DNA of 64,000 nt, taken from NCBI RefSeq assembly GCF_900141715.1, contig NZ_FQYK01000001.1, positions 310,001-374,000 of the forward strand, given 5' to 3'. The notes under the pieces were generated by a model. It was not told where the DNA came from. It was given only the letters and a program-made list of their open reading frames with translations, and ran no database searches. Source of the stretch: Algibacter luteus (GTDB taxonomy: Bacteria; Bacteroidota; Bacteroidia; Flavobacteriales; Flavobacteriaceae). A program made the position numbers and the translations under genes. Shown here piece after piece: positions 1-9,690 of this stretch; position 1 is the stretch's first letter; the number at the start of each line of letters is the position of its first letter.

Positions 1-48
1 GCCAGTGAATACCAACATAACTAATATATATTTTATTAAATTTTTCAT
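1..48 (-). CDS. Partial CDS, N-terminus of a secreted protein or lipoprotein (cut by window edge)
   Basis: Only 16 codons are present; the ATG is at 48-46 and the gene runs out of the window. The visible residues, MKNLIKYILVMLVFTG, have a lysine followed by a hydrophobic run, as expected of a signal peptide start. The gene lies 27 bases after the stop of the atypical SusC-like gene on the same strand, so it is probably the last or a later member of the SusC-SusD-SusC' operon. In Bacteroidota such positions often hold surface lipoproteins (fasciclin-domain or glycan-binding proteins), but nothing visible here decides that. Confidence 0.6.
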   Translation of the reverse strand, partial: MKNLIKYILVMLVFTG

Positions 49-75
49 CTTATTTTTCTAATTTTTCTAATTGAA

Positions 76-3000
76 TTAAAATGACATTCTCAAACCTAGA
101 GTATAAACTCTAGACAGAGGTGTTGTACCTATTCTTAATTGACGAATATCTTTATTTTCACCAATTTCAAACAAATTAGTTCCAGAAAGATTAATGCTAA
201 AATCCTCAATACCAAGTTGATTACAAAAAGCCTCCTGAAATTCGTATGTTAACTGAGCACGGTTAATATTAAGATAGCTATTGTCGTACAACCAAAAAGT
301 AGATGTTCTAAAATTATTTTGATTTGTTTGAGATGACAACCTTGGGTAAGTTGCGGTACTTGCTGTTGCTGGTGTCCATCGTCCCAAAACAACTTCTGAG
401 TATTTATCATTTCCGTCAACTGAATAATATTCGTTAAAACTATTATTTAACTTATTACCCTCAGCTCCTGTTTGACCTGTAGCTAAAACAAAAAAGTTGA
501 ACCTTTTATACTTTAAGTTAAGGTTTACTCCATAAGTCCAAGGGCTACTAGCTTGCCCTATAGCAATTCTGTCATCATTATCGATCATATCATCCCCATT
601 TTGATCCTGATATTTAATATCTCCCGGTTGAACGTTACCAAATTGAGGTTCAGGTAAACCAGCATTTAAATTACCATCTGTATCAAAATCTGCTTCAGCA
701 TAAAATCCTTGATCAACCAATCCAAAAATTGTAGAAATCTCTCTTCCTTGTGTTTGTAGATAGTCTTCAGCAAAGACCTCAGATCTTTTAGCCCTTTCGG
801 TTTGACTATATAGCACGTTTGCACCTAAACTAATTGAAAAATCTTCATAAGTTTTATTGAAATTCATACCTATTTCAAAACCAGTATATAAGTTCTTATC
901 GAAATTATTATATGGTCTGAAGTTATCGTAAAAAGATGGATATTGGTCATTCAAAAACCCTACTTGTTTATCAAGTTCTGATTTAAAATAATTAAACTCT
1001 AACCACAAAGAATTCATTACATACGTTTCTAAACCAATGTTTAAATCTATACGCTCTTCAAATGTTAAATCAAGATTCTCTCCTTGTGTAATGTTTTGTC
1101 TGCGATTAGAATTTCCATCAGCCCAATTAATATTGTTTCCACTAGAATAGTTTACATCATATAAATAGTAACCATCAATTCCTTGATCAGACTTTATAAT
1201 ACCTCCTGAAGCCTTTAACTTAAGGTAGTCAATAAATTTACTGTTCTTCAAAAATGGTTCTTCACTTATAATGTAAGCTATACCGGAAGTTGGTGATAAA
1301 CCACCTCTATTTCCTTCAGGTAATTTTATAGAATTAGTATAGGTCCCAGTAAAATCAAAAAATAATTTCTTTTTGTAGTCATAAGTCATTTGAAATCCTA
1401 AGTGCGCATCAACATCTGTTTGAATAACATCATTTTGTCTTTGTGAATTATAAAAACCTAACAACGTGGTATTCAAAGAATGATTCTTAGCAAAAGTGGT
1501 CTCGTAATTTATAAGTCCGTAAAGACCAAATCGCGATATAAAACCATTAGTACTAACATTTTCAGTTTGATCTTTTATATCTTCACCAAAAACTCCAAGA
1601 CTTGTTATTCTATCGCCTTCCCAAGTTGGCTCATAGGTTTTAAATTGATTATTTATAGATAAATTATAAGAATCATAAAAATCAAAACTCACATAAGTTT
1701 TGGCCGACAAACCTTTTGTTATTCTATCTAAATCAAAATTGATTGTGTTGTTAAACTGTGTAGAACGAAACACTGTATTTCGATAACCACCAGCAATAGC
1801 TAAAGCTATAGGAGCATCTGCACCAAACTGTTGAGTTGAACCTAAAAGCATCCCATTGAACGTATTAGCGGCTTGTAATTGTCCAGCAACAGTGGGGTCG
1901 CTAGTGTCTATTAAATCTAAAGGCAAAAATGGCGAATAAGTATTAGGTCTTAAAGTAGTCGCAGCGCTTAATAAATTAGCTCTAGACGACTTATCAGTAC
2001 TTATAATCGCAATACCATCGAGACTACTTGAAATCCAATCATTTATTTTAAAATCTAAGTTACCTCTTACATTAAAACGATTAGTTCCTGCATTTATATC
2101 ATCATTAATATTTACCCAATCCTCATTACGAGTCCAACCCACATTAACATAATACTGATTTTTATCATTTCCACCAGAAAACTCTGTTAAAACATTTGTA
2201 GAACTCACAAAAGGTTGCACGTATTCCGTCGAATATAAATCCAAATCTGGGTATTTATAACTATTAGAACTTGTTCTAAACTCTTGAATAAGCGCAGAAT
2301 CATAAAAAGCATCTAAACCATCATTAATTCTAGCTTCATTAAAAAGTTGCATGTATGGTACCGAACCTAAATAATTAGGTAAAGAAATAGGTGTGCTAAT
2401 ACCCGAGCGGATATTAACATTAATTTCTTTTTTATTAGCTTTTCCACGTTTTGTATTAATAACAATAACACCATTTCTTCCTTGACTACCATACAGCGCA
2501 ATAGAATTTGCATCTTTTAGTACCGTTATCTGCTCAACCTCTTCCATATTCAGGATATTAGGATCACGACCAATAACGCCATCAATTACAAAAACAGCAT
2601 CACCTATACCTCTTACATTATCAGAGCCTCTTACACCTAACATGAGTCCGTTTATATAATTTCTAACAAATTGTGTATTGTCATAAGTTAATCGGTCTTG
2701 GGTGTTAATTGACGATACTGCACCAATAATATTGCGCCTATCTTTAGTGGCAACTCCCATCTTTATTTCGTCATCTTCCGATGCGAGGAAAAGAGATTTC
2801 TCCATGGTAATATTACCCAATAAATCAGACATTGCAACAATCACTGATTCATAGCCCTTTTTTTGAATTACAACTGACTGATCGTCATTTAATTTAATTT
2901 TAAACTGTCCATTAACATCCGAAGAGGCCTTACCTCCATTTGGGCTATAAACATCAACGCCGCTTATAGGGTTACCTTGTTCATCAACCACAGTTGCTGT

Positions 3001-3099
3001 TACTTCTACACCTTCTGTTTGAGCAATTGCGACATTACAAAAGCAAAACAACATTAAGCTAGCTAGAGTAAACAACCTATATAATTTATTTATCTTCAT
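76..3099 (-). CDS. Atypical SusC/RagA-like TonB-dependent outer membrane protein
   Basis: A SusC-family protein of about 1007 residues. The frame stays open to an ATG at 3144, but the ATG at 3099 gives a clean signal peptide (MKINKLYRLFTLASL, ending near AIAQ) and avoids overlap with the SusD stop at 3138. The N-terminus carries a carboxypeptidase-regulatory-like domain (VVDEQGNPISGVDVYSP). A plug follows (VFVIDGVIGRDPN, ITVLKDANSIALYGSQGRNG), then a long beta-barrel ending in an aromatic C-terminus (LRMSF). It differs from the two other SusC proteins in the window: the usual LDEVVVVGYG stretch is missing, replaced by DDEIKMGVATKDRRNI, and the plug region is shorter. It is transcribed behind its own SusD, giving the order SusC-SusD-SusC'. 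It could be a second transporter subunit or an accessory barrel. Confidence 0.88.
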   Translation of the reverse strand: MKINKLYRLFTLASLMLFCFCNVAIAQTEGVEVTATVVDEQGNPISGVDVYSPNGGKASSDVNGQFKIKLNDDQSVVIQKKGYESVIVAMSDLLGNITMEKSLFLASEDDEIKMGVATKDRRNIIGAVSSINTQDRLTYDNTQFVRNYINGLMLGVRGSDNVRGIGDAVFVIDGVIGRDPNILNMEEVEQITVLKDANSIALYGSQGRNGVIVINTKRGKANKKEINVNIRSGISTPISLPNYLGSVPYMQLFNEARINDGLDAFYDSALIQEFRTSSNSYKYPDLDLYSTEYVQPFVSSTNVLTEFSGGNDKNQYYVNVGWTRNEDWVNINDDINAGTNRFNVRGNLDFKINDWISSSLDGIAIISTDKSSRANLLSAATTLRPNTYSPFLPLDLIDTSDPTVAGQLQAANTFNGMLLGSTQQFGADAPIALAIAGGYRNTVFRSTQFNNTINFDLDRITKGLSAKTYVSFDFYDSYNLSINNQFKTYEPTWEGDRITSLGVFGEDIKDQTENVSTNGFISRFGLYGLINYETTFAKNHSLNTTLLGFYNSQRQNDVIQTDVDAHLGFQMTYDYKKKLFFDFTGTYTNSIKLPEGNRGGLSPTSGIAYIISEEPFLKNSKFIDYLKLKASGGIIKSDQGIDGYYLYDVNYSSGNNINWADGNSNRRQNITQGENLDLTFEERIDLNIGLETYVMNSLWLEFNYFKSELDKQVGFLNDQYPSFYDNFRPYNNFDKNLYTGFEIGMNFNKTYEDFSISLGANVLYSQTERAKRSEVFAEDYLQTQGREISTIFGLVDQGFYAEADFDTDGNLNAGLPEPQFGNVQPGDIKYQDQNGDDMIDNDDRIAIGQASSPWTYGVNLNLKYKRFNFFVLATGQTGAEGNKLNNSFNEYYSVDGNDKYSEVVLGRWTPATASTATYPRLSSQTNQNNFRTSTFWLYDNSYLNINRAQLTYEFQEAFCNQLGIEDFSINLSGTNLFEIGENKDIRQLRIGTTPLSRVYTLGLRMSF

Positions 3100-3137
3100 T
3101 TCTTTCTTTATATTTATTAAAACGAATTTACACAAAA

Positions 3138-5048
3138 CTACCATCCAGGATTTTGAGGGAATCCCTCGTAAATTTGTGTTTGCTCAACTGGAAATGGTAA
3201 CCAATAATGCTGAGGAAACTCACAAATTCTATCTACAAGAAGCGTTTCTGTAAAACTACTTCTGTCTTGCGGAAAATCTAAGGCTAATTTTCTTCTATAT
3301 TTATCCAAATGGGCTAGTCCCCATCGTCTAATATCTACCCATCTATGTGCTTCATAACTTAACTCAACAGCTCTTTCTCTTCGTAGTTCATCCATAAACT
3401 TGTTTTTATCAGCAACTATATTAGGAGCCACATTAGGAACACCCGCTCTATTACGGAACAAATTAATAGCCCCCTCAGCAGTTAAGCTGTAAGACCCTGG
3501 TGCTACAGTTGCTCCCTTAGATGCATGTAATGCTTCTGCATACATTAAATAAACATCTGTAAGTCTCATATGCATTCGCACTCCGACGTATTGATCTATA
3601 ATAGGATTCCATTTACTATGATACTTATCATCAACTTTAGGATAAAATTTGGTCCACATATACCCTGTATTATTTACTATTTTGATGTTTTCAGCACCAG
3701 TACTACGATGAAAACCTTTTACAGTTGGAGATTCAAACCAAAGTTGGGCAGCTACATGATTTGGATCTCCGGCTCCTGGATCTATAATATCTCCATCAAT
3801 AATATGCCATCTATAAAAACGTGGATCACGATTTTCAAAAGGTTTAGTCTCATCAAATAACCTTTGGCCTGCAGGAAGTTTTTGATCTTCTTCAATAGAT
3901 AGTCCATTAGCCATACCAAAATTATTATGAATAAAGTTGTGTGTAGGACTAATAACCTCATATCCAGCAGAACTGGTATGAATGTCTCTATTTACTCCTG
4001 ATGCCATAAATCTTGTGGCCTGAACAGTACTACCACCAGTAGCAGCAAATATAAATTCTGTACCTCCTGGCCATGAACCAGGTGCAGGAGATTTCCAAAA
4101 TACTTCATCGTAATTTTCCCATGAGGCTAATGCATAACGCCCTTGATCGGCTAATTTAAGTATTCCAGCAAAAGCATCAACTGCCATATCACACAACTCT
4201 GTATCATAGTCATATGTATTTATACTTTGATTGTTACCTTTCATTAAGGGGCTAGCTGCAAGAAGTAGATTTTTACCTTGAAAAGCATATGCTGTACCTT
4301 TAGTAAGCCTACCCTTATTTTCACCTCGTGTGAGTTGTCCATAACTCTCATTATCCCAATCTACAGGTAATAGTTCAACGGCTTTTTTGTAATCTTCGTT
4401 AGCTAGTAAAGCAACTTCTTTGTAAGTCGCAGGACGAGGTATTTCAAATTCATCTATTAATACTTTATCAATATATGGATAACGTCCCCAAAATTTCATA
4501 ATCTCATTATGGAAAAATGCTCTAAAAAAATAAGCTTGCCCAAGAATAACATTTTTTTCGGCTTGAGTTGCATTTACCATTAAATCTCTATTCTCAACAT
4601 TCTGAATTACAATATTCGCTTTTCGAATACCGCGTAAGCTACCATCATATAACCCAGGTCTCTGTCTATTAAAAGCATTTGTATTTTCAACATTAGCAGA
4701 ATTATTCCCTGTTGATCCATAATTAGAATTATAGTGGTTATTTAAGTAACAAAAGTTATCTCTTATCACATCATTGAATCTTCCTGCATCAATATCACCA
4801 CTTGCTTTGGTAGGTCTATCAACAAATCCATCATCACCTAAAAGAAAATCTTGAAAGGTATGCGTTTGCTGTTCATAAGACACGACTAATGAATACATTT
4901 CTTCAACGAAACCTTGCGCATTTTTAAAGGTAGAAAAAACATCTTCTTCCTCTATGACTGACTCTGGTGCCACATCTAAATAGTCCTCGCATGAAAAAGA
5001 GAATACGAGTCCTAAGATTATTAATATTTTTAATTTATAGTTTTTCAT
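3138..5048 (-). CDS. SusD/RagB-family nutrient-binding outer membrane lipoprotein
   Basis: This 636-residue surface lipoprotein should bind oligosaccharides and act as the lid of the neighbouring SusC channel. The signal peptide ends in SFSC, a lipobox with Cys around residue 20, followed by EDYLDVAPES, a typical SusD start. The C-terminus has the SusD family signature RAVELSYEAHRWVDIRRWG and ends with LPFPVEQTQIYEGFPQNPGW, the usual SusD tail. Its length is at the upper end for the family. It starts 12 bases after the stop of the SusC gene at 5061, so the two are co-transcribed. Substrate is not visible from the sequence; context points to uronic-acid oligosaccharides. Confidence 0.95.
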   Translation of the reverse strand: MKNYKLKILIILGLVFSFSCEDYLDVAPESVIEEEDVFSTFKNAQGFVEEMYSLVVSYEQQTHTFQDFLLGDDGFVDRPTKASGDIDAGRFNDVIRDNFCYLNNHYNSNYGSTGNNSANVENTNAFNRQRPGLYDGSLRGIRKANIVIQNVENRDLMVNATQAEKNVILGQAYFFRAFFHNEIMKFWGRYPYIDKVLIDEFEIPRPATYKEVALLANEDYKKAVELLPVDWDNESYGQLTRGENKGRLTKGTAYAFQGKNLLLAASPLMKGNNQSINTYDYDTELCDMAVDAFAGILKLADQGRYALASWENYDEVFWKSPAPGSWPGGTEFIFAATGGSTVQATRFMASGVNRDIHTSSAGYEVISPTHNFIHNNFGMANGLSIEEDQKLPAGQRLFDETKPFENRDPRFYRWHIIDGDIIDPGAGDPNHVAAQLWFESPTVKGFHRSTGAENIKIVNNTGYMWTKFYPKVDDKYHSKWNPIIDQYVGVRMHMRLTDVYLMYAEALHASKGATVAPGSYSLTAEGAINLFRNRAGVPNVAPNIVADKNKFMDELRRERAVELSYEAHRWVDIRRWGLAHLDKYRRKLALDFPQDRSSFTETLLVDRICEFPQHYWLPFPVEQTQIYEGFPQNPGW

Positions 5049-5060
5049 TATTTCTTTTTT

Positions 5061-8000
5061 TTAAAAATTCATATTAAAACCAAAGTTAAATCTCTTTAAG
5101 GTAGGATAATCCCCTCTTTGCTGTCCTTGATTTGCTCCACCTGTGTTAAACTCTCTATCATCAGGCATATCAGACCATAAGAACAGGTTATTTCCATTTG
5201 CAAAAACTTGAAGTTTCTTCAGCCCTAGTTTTTCACATGTCTTTTTTGGTATATCATAAGATAAAGAAACTGATCTAAGCCTTGTTAATGACCCATCCAA
5301 CCAGTTATCTCTAGGATTAGTTGCACCTAGGACTCCAAATGATGGTTGGGTATCAGTATTATTTGGCGTATTTACAGTCCAATAATCTAAATCTTGTGTA
5401 AATATTAAAGGAGTAGAATTACTAAAGGTATTGTTACTGAACAATCTAGATGCATTTTGAGTTCCATATAACTGCGCAGAAACACTAAAACCTTTGTATC
5501 GGGCACCTAGAGTAGCACTCCAAGTTCTTTGCGGTTGTTCTGGATAACCAAAAGGCGCATTATCAAAATTATTATTGTAAACACCGTCTCCATCAAAATC
5601 TACAACATCATAATATCCGACACGTGTTAAATTTTGATTTTCATTTTGTGGTGTTGACATGTAAACATCGTCCCAACTTGTCAAAATCCCAGCTGGAATG
5701 GCTGTTCTTCTTTGCCCAATTGTATAACCAGCATCTTTTAGGTGATCGGGTTGAAAAAATGGATCATCTCTTTTAATTACTTTATCTATGGCTTGTGTAA
5801 AATTAAAATCACCAAATATATTTAAACCGTTACCAAAAGTATAACTGGAACCTAACACAATTTCATAACCCCTTACCTCAACGATACCTTTATTAATATC
5901 AGGAGGTGTTGCTCCAAAGAAATTTGGTAAAGTCTGAATTCCAGCACCCGTAATTCCTATATTATCACGATCTTCGGCAAAATAATCTATCTCTCCAGTT
6001 AATAAACCGTCAAATAAGTTGAACTCAGCACCTATATTATACTTAGTAGCTGACTCCCACTGAAGGTTTGGGTTACCTACTACAGCTTCTCTGTAAAACG
6101 TATAAGGCGATCTTCCTGTACCACCTTGATATGAACTTGGCACTAAAAATGCAGATGCACCAGACTCCCATCTGGAAAGATATTGAAATCTACCACCAAA
6201 ATTATCATCACCAACAATACCGTAAGACCCTCTAAATTTTAGCAAATTTAACCAATCTGCTTTTTCCATAAAGGCTTCGTTAGATACTGTCCAACCTGCT
6301 GCAACAGATGGGAATAAGTCGAAACGAAATCCTGGGCCAAATTTTTCAGAGCCATTGTAAGCACCGTTAATATCTAAAAAGTATCTTGAATCGTAATTAT
6401 AAGTCACCCTTCCTACCCAATCTTCACGGTATATTGGAAAAACACTACCTTTTGCACGCTCCTGCCTTCTAACTAAGAATAAAGCGGTCAGGTTATGCTT
6501 TTCAGCAAAAGTCCTGTTGTAATTTAATGAAAAATCGTACACCAATTGACGTTCTCGTTGGTCATTCTCTACTTCAGAAGTACCTAACGTCCAAGGTGGT
6601 TGAACATAACCAAATCTGGTATTCGTATCTGGAATAAGAAGACTCTCTTCATCACCATTGTAAACTCTAAAAATTACACCTCCATCATTTAAATCTTGCC
6701 TACTTCTTTGAGAGTTATCTAAAGAAAAACGTCCTTGAAAAGACAAGCCTTCAGTTATAAAGTCTAATTTTTGTTTTAGTAAAAAATCTGTATTCACTTG
6801 AAATTCTCTAAAAGTGTCATAACCCTGAGCTTGTAAAGTCTGAACAGGGTTCACATATACATTAAAATAACTAAAGGGGTTTCCATACAACCCATCTGGA
6901 TATACTGGCGGATAAAGACTTGGCGCTATTAAGTAAAGTCCATTAGTTACATTACCTATTGAACCAGGATTCTCTCTAATACCTAAAAAACCAGCAAGAT
7001 TAACAGATAACTCTGTAGTATTTGTAATATTAAAATCGATATTAGATCTAAAGTTAAATCTATCATATCGATACTCACCTAAATAGCCTCTTCCATTATC
7101 GTATTTACCTCCATCAAAAATATCACTTACAGTTTGATAAGCCAAACTACCAAAATATTTAGCCGTTTTATCACCACCACGTACAGAGAAGTTAACTCTA
7201 TAATCTTGTGCATAATCTTTTAACAATTCATCTTGCCAATCAACATTAGGATAAATATAACTTTCTTCCAAACTGGAAGGATTACGGTATCTATCTACAA
7301 TAGCCAATGGCGTATAATTCCTCCATGTATTAGGAGCTTGAGCTATGCCCCTTAAAATAGCACTATTTGCTTCTCTTAAACCATCATAAGAATCTAATTT
7401 TTCTGGTAATTGAGAAACCGTTTTAATGGTTGTATTCACGCTTAGCGACAGTTGTGCTTTTCCTACTTGACCTCGTTTAGTGGTAATTAATATTACCCCG
7501 TTAGCACCTTCTACACCAAAAACTGCCGTAGCAGAAGCATCTTTAAGTACCGATAGGTTTTCAATATCATTCATATCTATATCGCTCATCGACCTCTTAA
7601 CACCATCTACAAGCACAAGCGGATCGCCATTACCATTCCATGAACTTCGACCACGAATAAAAATCCTTGTGTTATCTTGACCAGGAACACCACTACCCTG
7701 TATGGCAGTAACACCTGGTAAATTTCCTTGTAATGCTTCTTCAACATTGGCTATACCAGCTGTTCTTTCCATTAAATCCTCACCTTTCACCTGAGTAATA
7801 GCAGCTACAACGCTCTCTTTTTTCTGAGTACCATATCCTATAATCACTACTTCATCTAAGGTTGCTATATCCTCTTCTAAAGTAACATTAATAGTTGTTT
7901 TACCGGTAGCATTAATTTCTACAGTTTTGTAACCTATGTAAGAAAACTGTAAAATTTTATCTCCTAAAGCAAATTCAAGGGAATAGTTTCCATCAAAATC

Positions 8001-8192
8001 TGTAGAGGCACCTCGTGTCGTTCCTTTCTGAATTACACTTACACCGGGTATAGGTATTCCCCCTACATCTTTAACAACACCAGAAACCCGATTTTGAGCC
8101 TCTAGATTAAAACCTGTAAAACCGGATAAGACCAGAGCAAGCATTAATACAAACCCAGAAACAGGAAAATGTCTTTTTAATTTTTGTTTCAT
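5061..8192 (-). CDS. SusC/RagA-family TonB-dependent oligosaccharide transporter
   Basis: A 1043-residue outer membrane channel that imports SusD-captured glycans using TonB energy. A signal peptide (MKQKLKRHFPVSGFV...EAQN) is followed by a carboxypeptidase-regulatory-like domain (GIPIPGVSVIQKGTTRGAST, FSYIGYKTVEI). Next come the conserved LDEVVIIGYGTQ stretch and a plug with LVLVDGVKR and SVLKDASATAVFG. The barrel ends in FNFGFNMNF with terminal Phe. It is the first gene of the SusC-SusD-SusC' set and is preceded by a 321-base non-coding region, so it probably has its own promoter. That region holds a tandem 10-base repeat also found upstream of the GntR-type regulator gene. Confidence 0.96.
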   Translation of the reverse strand: MKQKLKRHFPVSGFVLMLALVLSGFTGFNLEAQNRVSGVVKDVGGIPIPGVSVIQKGTTRGASTDFDGNYSLEFALGDKILQFSYIGYKTVEINATGKTTINVTLEEDIATLDEVVIIGYGTQKKESVVAAITQVKGEDLMERTAGIANVEEALQGNLPGVTAIQGSGVPGQDNTRIFIRGRSSWNGNGDPLVLVDGVKRSMSDIDMNDIENLSVLKDASATAVFGVEGANGVILITTKRGQVGKAQLSLSVNTTIKTVSQLPEKLDSYDGLREANSAILRGIAQAPNTWRNYTPLAIVDRYRNPSSLEESYIYPNVDWQDELLKDYAQDYRVNFSVRGGDKTAKYFGSLAYQTVSDIFDGGKYDNGRGYLGEYRYDRFNFRSNIDFNITNTTELSVNLAGFLGIRENPGSIGNVTNGLYLIAPSLYPPVYPDGLYGNPFSYFNVYVNPVQTLQAQGYDTFREFQVNTDFLLKQKLDFITEGLSFQGRFSLDNSQRSRQDLNDGGVIFRVYNGDEESLLIPDTNTRFGYVQPPWTLGTSEVENDQRERQLVYDFSLNYNRTFAEKHNLTALFLVRRQERAKGSVFPIYREDWVGRVTYNYDSRYFLDINGAYNGSEKFGPGFRFDLFPSVAAGWTVSNEAFMEKADWLNLLKFRGSYGIVGDDNFGGRFQYLSRWESGASAFLVPSSYQGGTGRSPYTFYREAVVGNPNLQWESATKYNIGAEFNLFDGLLTGEIDYFAEDRDNIGITGAGIQTLPNFFGATPPDINKGIVEVRGYEIVLGSSYTFGNGLNIFGDFNFTQAIDKVIKRDDPFFQPDHLKDAGYTIGQRRTAIPAGILTSWDDVYMSTPQNENQNLTRVGYYDVVDFDGDGVYNNNFDNAPFGYPEQPQRTWSATLGARYKGFSVSAQLYGTQNASRLFSNNTFSNSTPLIFTQDLDYWTVNTPNNTDTQPSFGVLGATNPRDNWLDGSLTRLRSVSLSYDIPKKTCEKLGLKKLQVFANGNNLFLWSDMPDDREFNTGGANQGQQRGDYPTLKRFNFGFNMNF

Positions 8193-8307
8193 TTAAGTTT
8201 AAGTTTAAAATATTATAGTTTTATTTAGTTAGAATGACTTAAAAGAATAAAGGATAAAATAAAGTCATAATAATATGTTAACAATTTTACAACATAATAC
8301 TATTTTA

Positions 8308-8327
8308 ACTATCCTGCACTATACTGT
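8308..8327 (-). promoter_or_regulatory. Tandem 10-base direct repeat, putative regulator binding site
   Basis: On the plus strand two units stand head to tail, ACTATCCTGC and ACTATACTGT, spaced by exactly one helical turn. The same arrangement (ACTATCCTGT, ACTATCATGT) occurs at 36148-36167 upstream of the GntR-type gene. The site lies about 115-135 bases upstream of the SusC start at 8192. Binding by the GntR-type regulator is an inference from the shared element. Confidence 0.45.
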
Positions 8328-8357
8328 ATGGTGTGAATTTTAACTTAATATCCATTG

Positions 8358-8379
8358 AAATATGATATTCATCATATTT
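8358..8379 (-). terminator. Perfect 9-base inverted repeat; possible weak terminator of the GH88-GH2-PL operon or an operator
   Basis: Arms AAATATGAT (8358-8366) and ATCATATTT (8371-8379) pair perfectly around a 4-base loop. It lies downstream of the lyase gene stop (8514) and upstream of the SusC start. The stem is AT-rich and lacks a clear T-run, so termination is uncertain; a dimeric regulator site is the alternative. Confidence 0.35.
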
Positions 8380-8513
8380 AATAAATAAAATTTTAGAGAA
8401 TTCTTTATAAACTTATTCTTTAATAAGTAATGTATTTAATTCGTGCCAAAGATTTTATGACAGATCAAAATTCAAGCTGAGTTATAATCTTAAACATTAA
8501 ATAGAATAAGAAG

Positions 8514-9689
8514 TTATTCCATTATCCATAACAATGGATATCGAACTGGCATATTACGAAGTATTTCCGCTTTATTTGGAATTTCTGGAAGTTTAGACCA
8601 TGTTTTTATATAAGCTTCGTTATTTAAACTAAGTCCTCCAAAAAGGAAAGATGGTTGCTTTGTTGGCCAATCGTCCCAATACATCACATCTTTTTGATAA
8701 GGCCATTTTGCTTTGTCCTTTATATAAGGATACAAAAACTGTAATGCAAGTTTCAAGCTTTTTTCATCTTTTGCTTCATACTCAAAAAAGTTAGCTTGTT
8801 TTGTAGATATCAATTGTGCCAAGCTAGACATGGCATCCAAATTAAATAAAGAATATCCGTAAGGCTTGGTTCTTGCCAATTCTTTTGGAAAGCTCCCATC
8901 TTGCGCCATTTGATTTGGTAGCAAATCATTTTTAAAAAAGTTTCTACAAAAATCTAATTCTATTTCTCTGTTGGTAAGTTTTGCAAATGCCGCTACCTGC
9001 ATCGCCCAACATGTACTATGATTATTACCATTATCACGTTCGTCTATACCAAACTTATGGGTTGTTAGCCATGTTAAATATTGCGAAAACCAATTTTTTA
9101 TTTTTTCGATTTCAGCTTCTGAATAAAGATTAGCTTCTTCAAGAACTCCAACAGCTAGGGCTACTTCAATTAAATGAATGGTATCAATAATTCCAATACC
9201 ACGACCTGTAACTCTACCTTTTATGGCCTGTGCATATAACAAATGTGGATTCATTTTAGTGGTCTCATTTACAAACCAAGCTTGAAAATGCGGCATTAAA
9301 CTTTTAAGATAAGTCTCATCTTTTGTAATAAGGTAAGCAGAGGCCAAGGCTCCTGAAATTTGACTTAACCTTATCATTGATTTTCTATGCGCAACAAAAT
9401 TATCTGGATTGCTCAAACCATCTTTCCTAATATATGCGCTATCTGGATGTTTTGGATTTGGCCACCAATAATCACCTTCAGAATAAAAGTCGTGCTTTGT
9501 ACCTGCACTCCTTTCAGAAACAAAATTGGTTATAGTTATAGGTTGGAATGTTAGATATTCCTGAGCTTTTACTAAAACCTCTTTCTCAACCAAATTTTCA
9601 ACGACTTCAAAATCTGATTGCTGTTTATTACATGATGTAAGAATCAGTAATAAAAAGATCGAAAAGATAAGGTTAAATTTCAAACTCAT
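8514..9689 (-). CDS. Alginate-lyase-family (PF05426-like, PL5/PL38 type) polysaccharide lyase, lipoprotein
   Basis: A 391-residue lipoprotein (lipobox LTSC near residue 20) with the alpha/alpha-barrel lyase fold expected of this family. It should cleave a uronic-acid polymer by beta-elimination and leave unsaturated ends. The key segment NGNNHSTCWAMQ puts the likely catalytic Asn223-His224 pair in place, and KPYGYSLFNLD supplies candidate tyrosines at 277 and 279. Other family features are YWWPNP near the start and the LYAQAIKGRVTGRGIG stretch. It is the last gene of the GH88-GH2-lyase operon, one base after GH2. PL5 members act on mannuronan and PL38 members on glucuronan or mannuronan; the neighbouring glucuronate catabolic genes make a glucuronate-type polymer more likely. 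The family number cannot be fixed by eye. Confidence 0.85.
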   Translation of the reverse strand: MSLKFNLIFSIFLLLILTSCNKQQSDFEVVENLVEKEVLVKAQEYLTFQPITITNFVSERSAGTKHDFYSEGDYWWPNPKHPDSAYIRKDGLSNPDNFVAHRKSMIRLSQISGALASAYLITKDETYLKSLMPHFQAWFVNETTKMNPHLLYAQAIKGRVTGRGIGIIDTIHLIEVALAVGVLEEANLYSEAEIEKIKNWFSQYLTWLTTHKFGIDERDNGNNHSTCWAMQVAAFAKLTNREIELDFCRNFFKNDLLPNQMAQDGSFPKELARTKPYGYSLFNLDAMSSLAQLISTKQANFFEYEAKDEKSLKLALQFLYPYIKDKAKWPYQKDVMYWDDWPTKQPSFLFGGLSLNNEAYIKTWSKLPEIPNKAEILRNMPVRYPLLWIME

Positions 9690-9690
9690 A

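Larger units (their letters stand above)
8193..8513. other. Intergenic regulatory region upstream of SusC (8192)
   Basis: This 321-base AT-rich gap separates the polysaccharide lyase stop from the SusC start. It holds a tandem 10-base repeat (8308-8327), a perfect 9-base inverted repeat (8358-8379) and a smaller 7-base inverted repeat (8411-8417 with 8422-8428). A weak match to the GTnnAAAATTGTAC element lies at 8279-8292. No good TAnnTTTG box was found, so the SusC promoter is not resolved. No open frame or RNA gene was recognised. Confidence 0.6.

Noticed and set aside
3100-3144. N-terminal extension of the atypical SusC-like frame overlapping SusD
   Set aside because: The ATG at 3099 gives a normal signal peptide and a normal gap; the longer form would place hydrophilic residues ahead of it.
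5621-5626. CACGTG cores (also at 12601-12606) as possible parS sites
   Set aside because: The flanks do not fit the 16-base TGTTnCACGTGnAACA pattern and both lie in coding sequence far from parAB.
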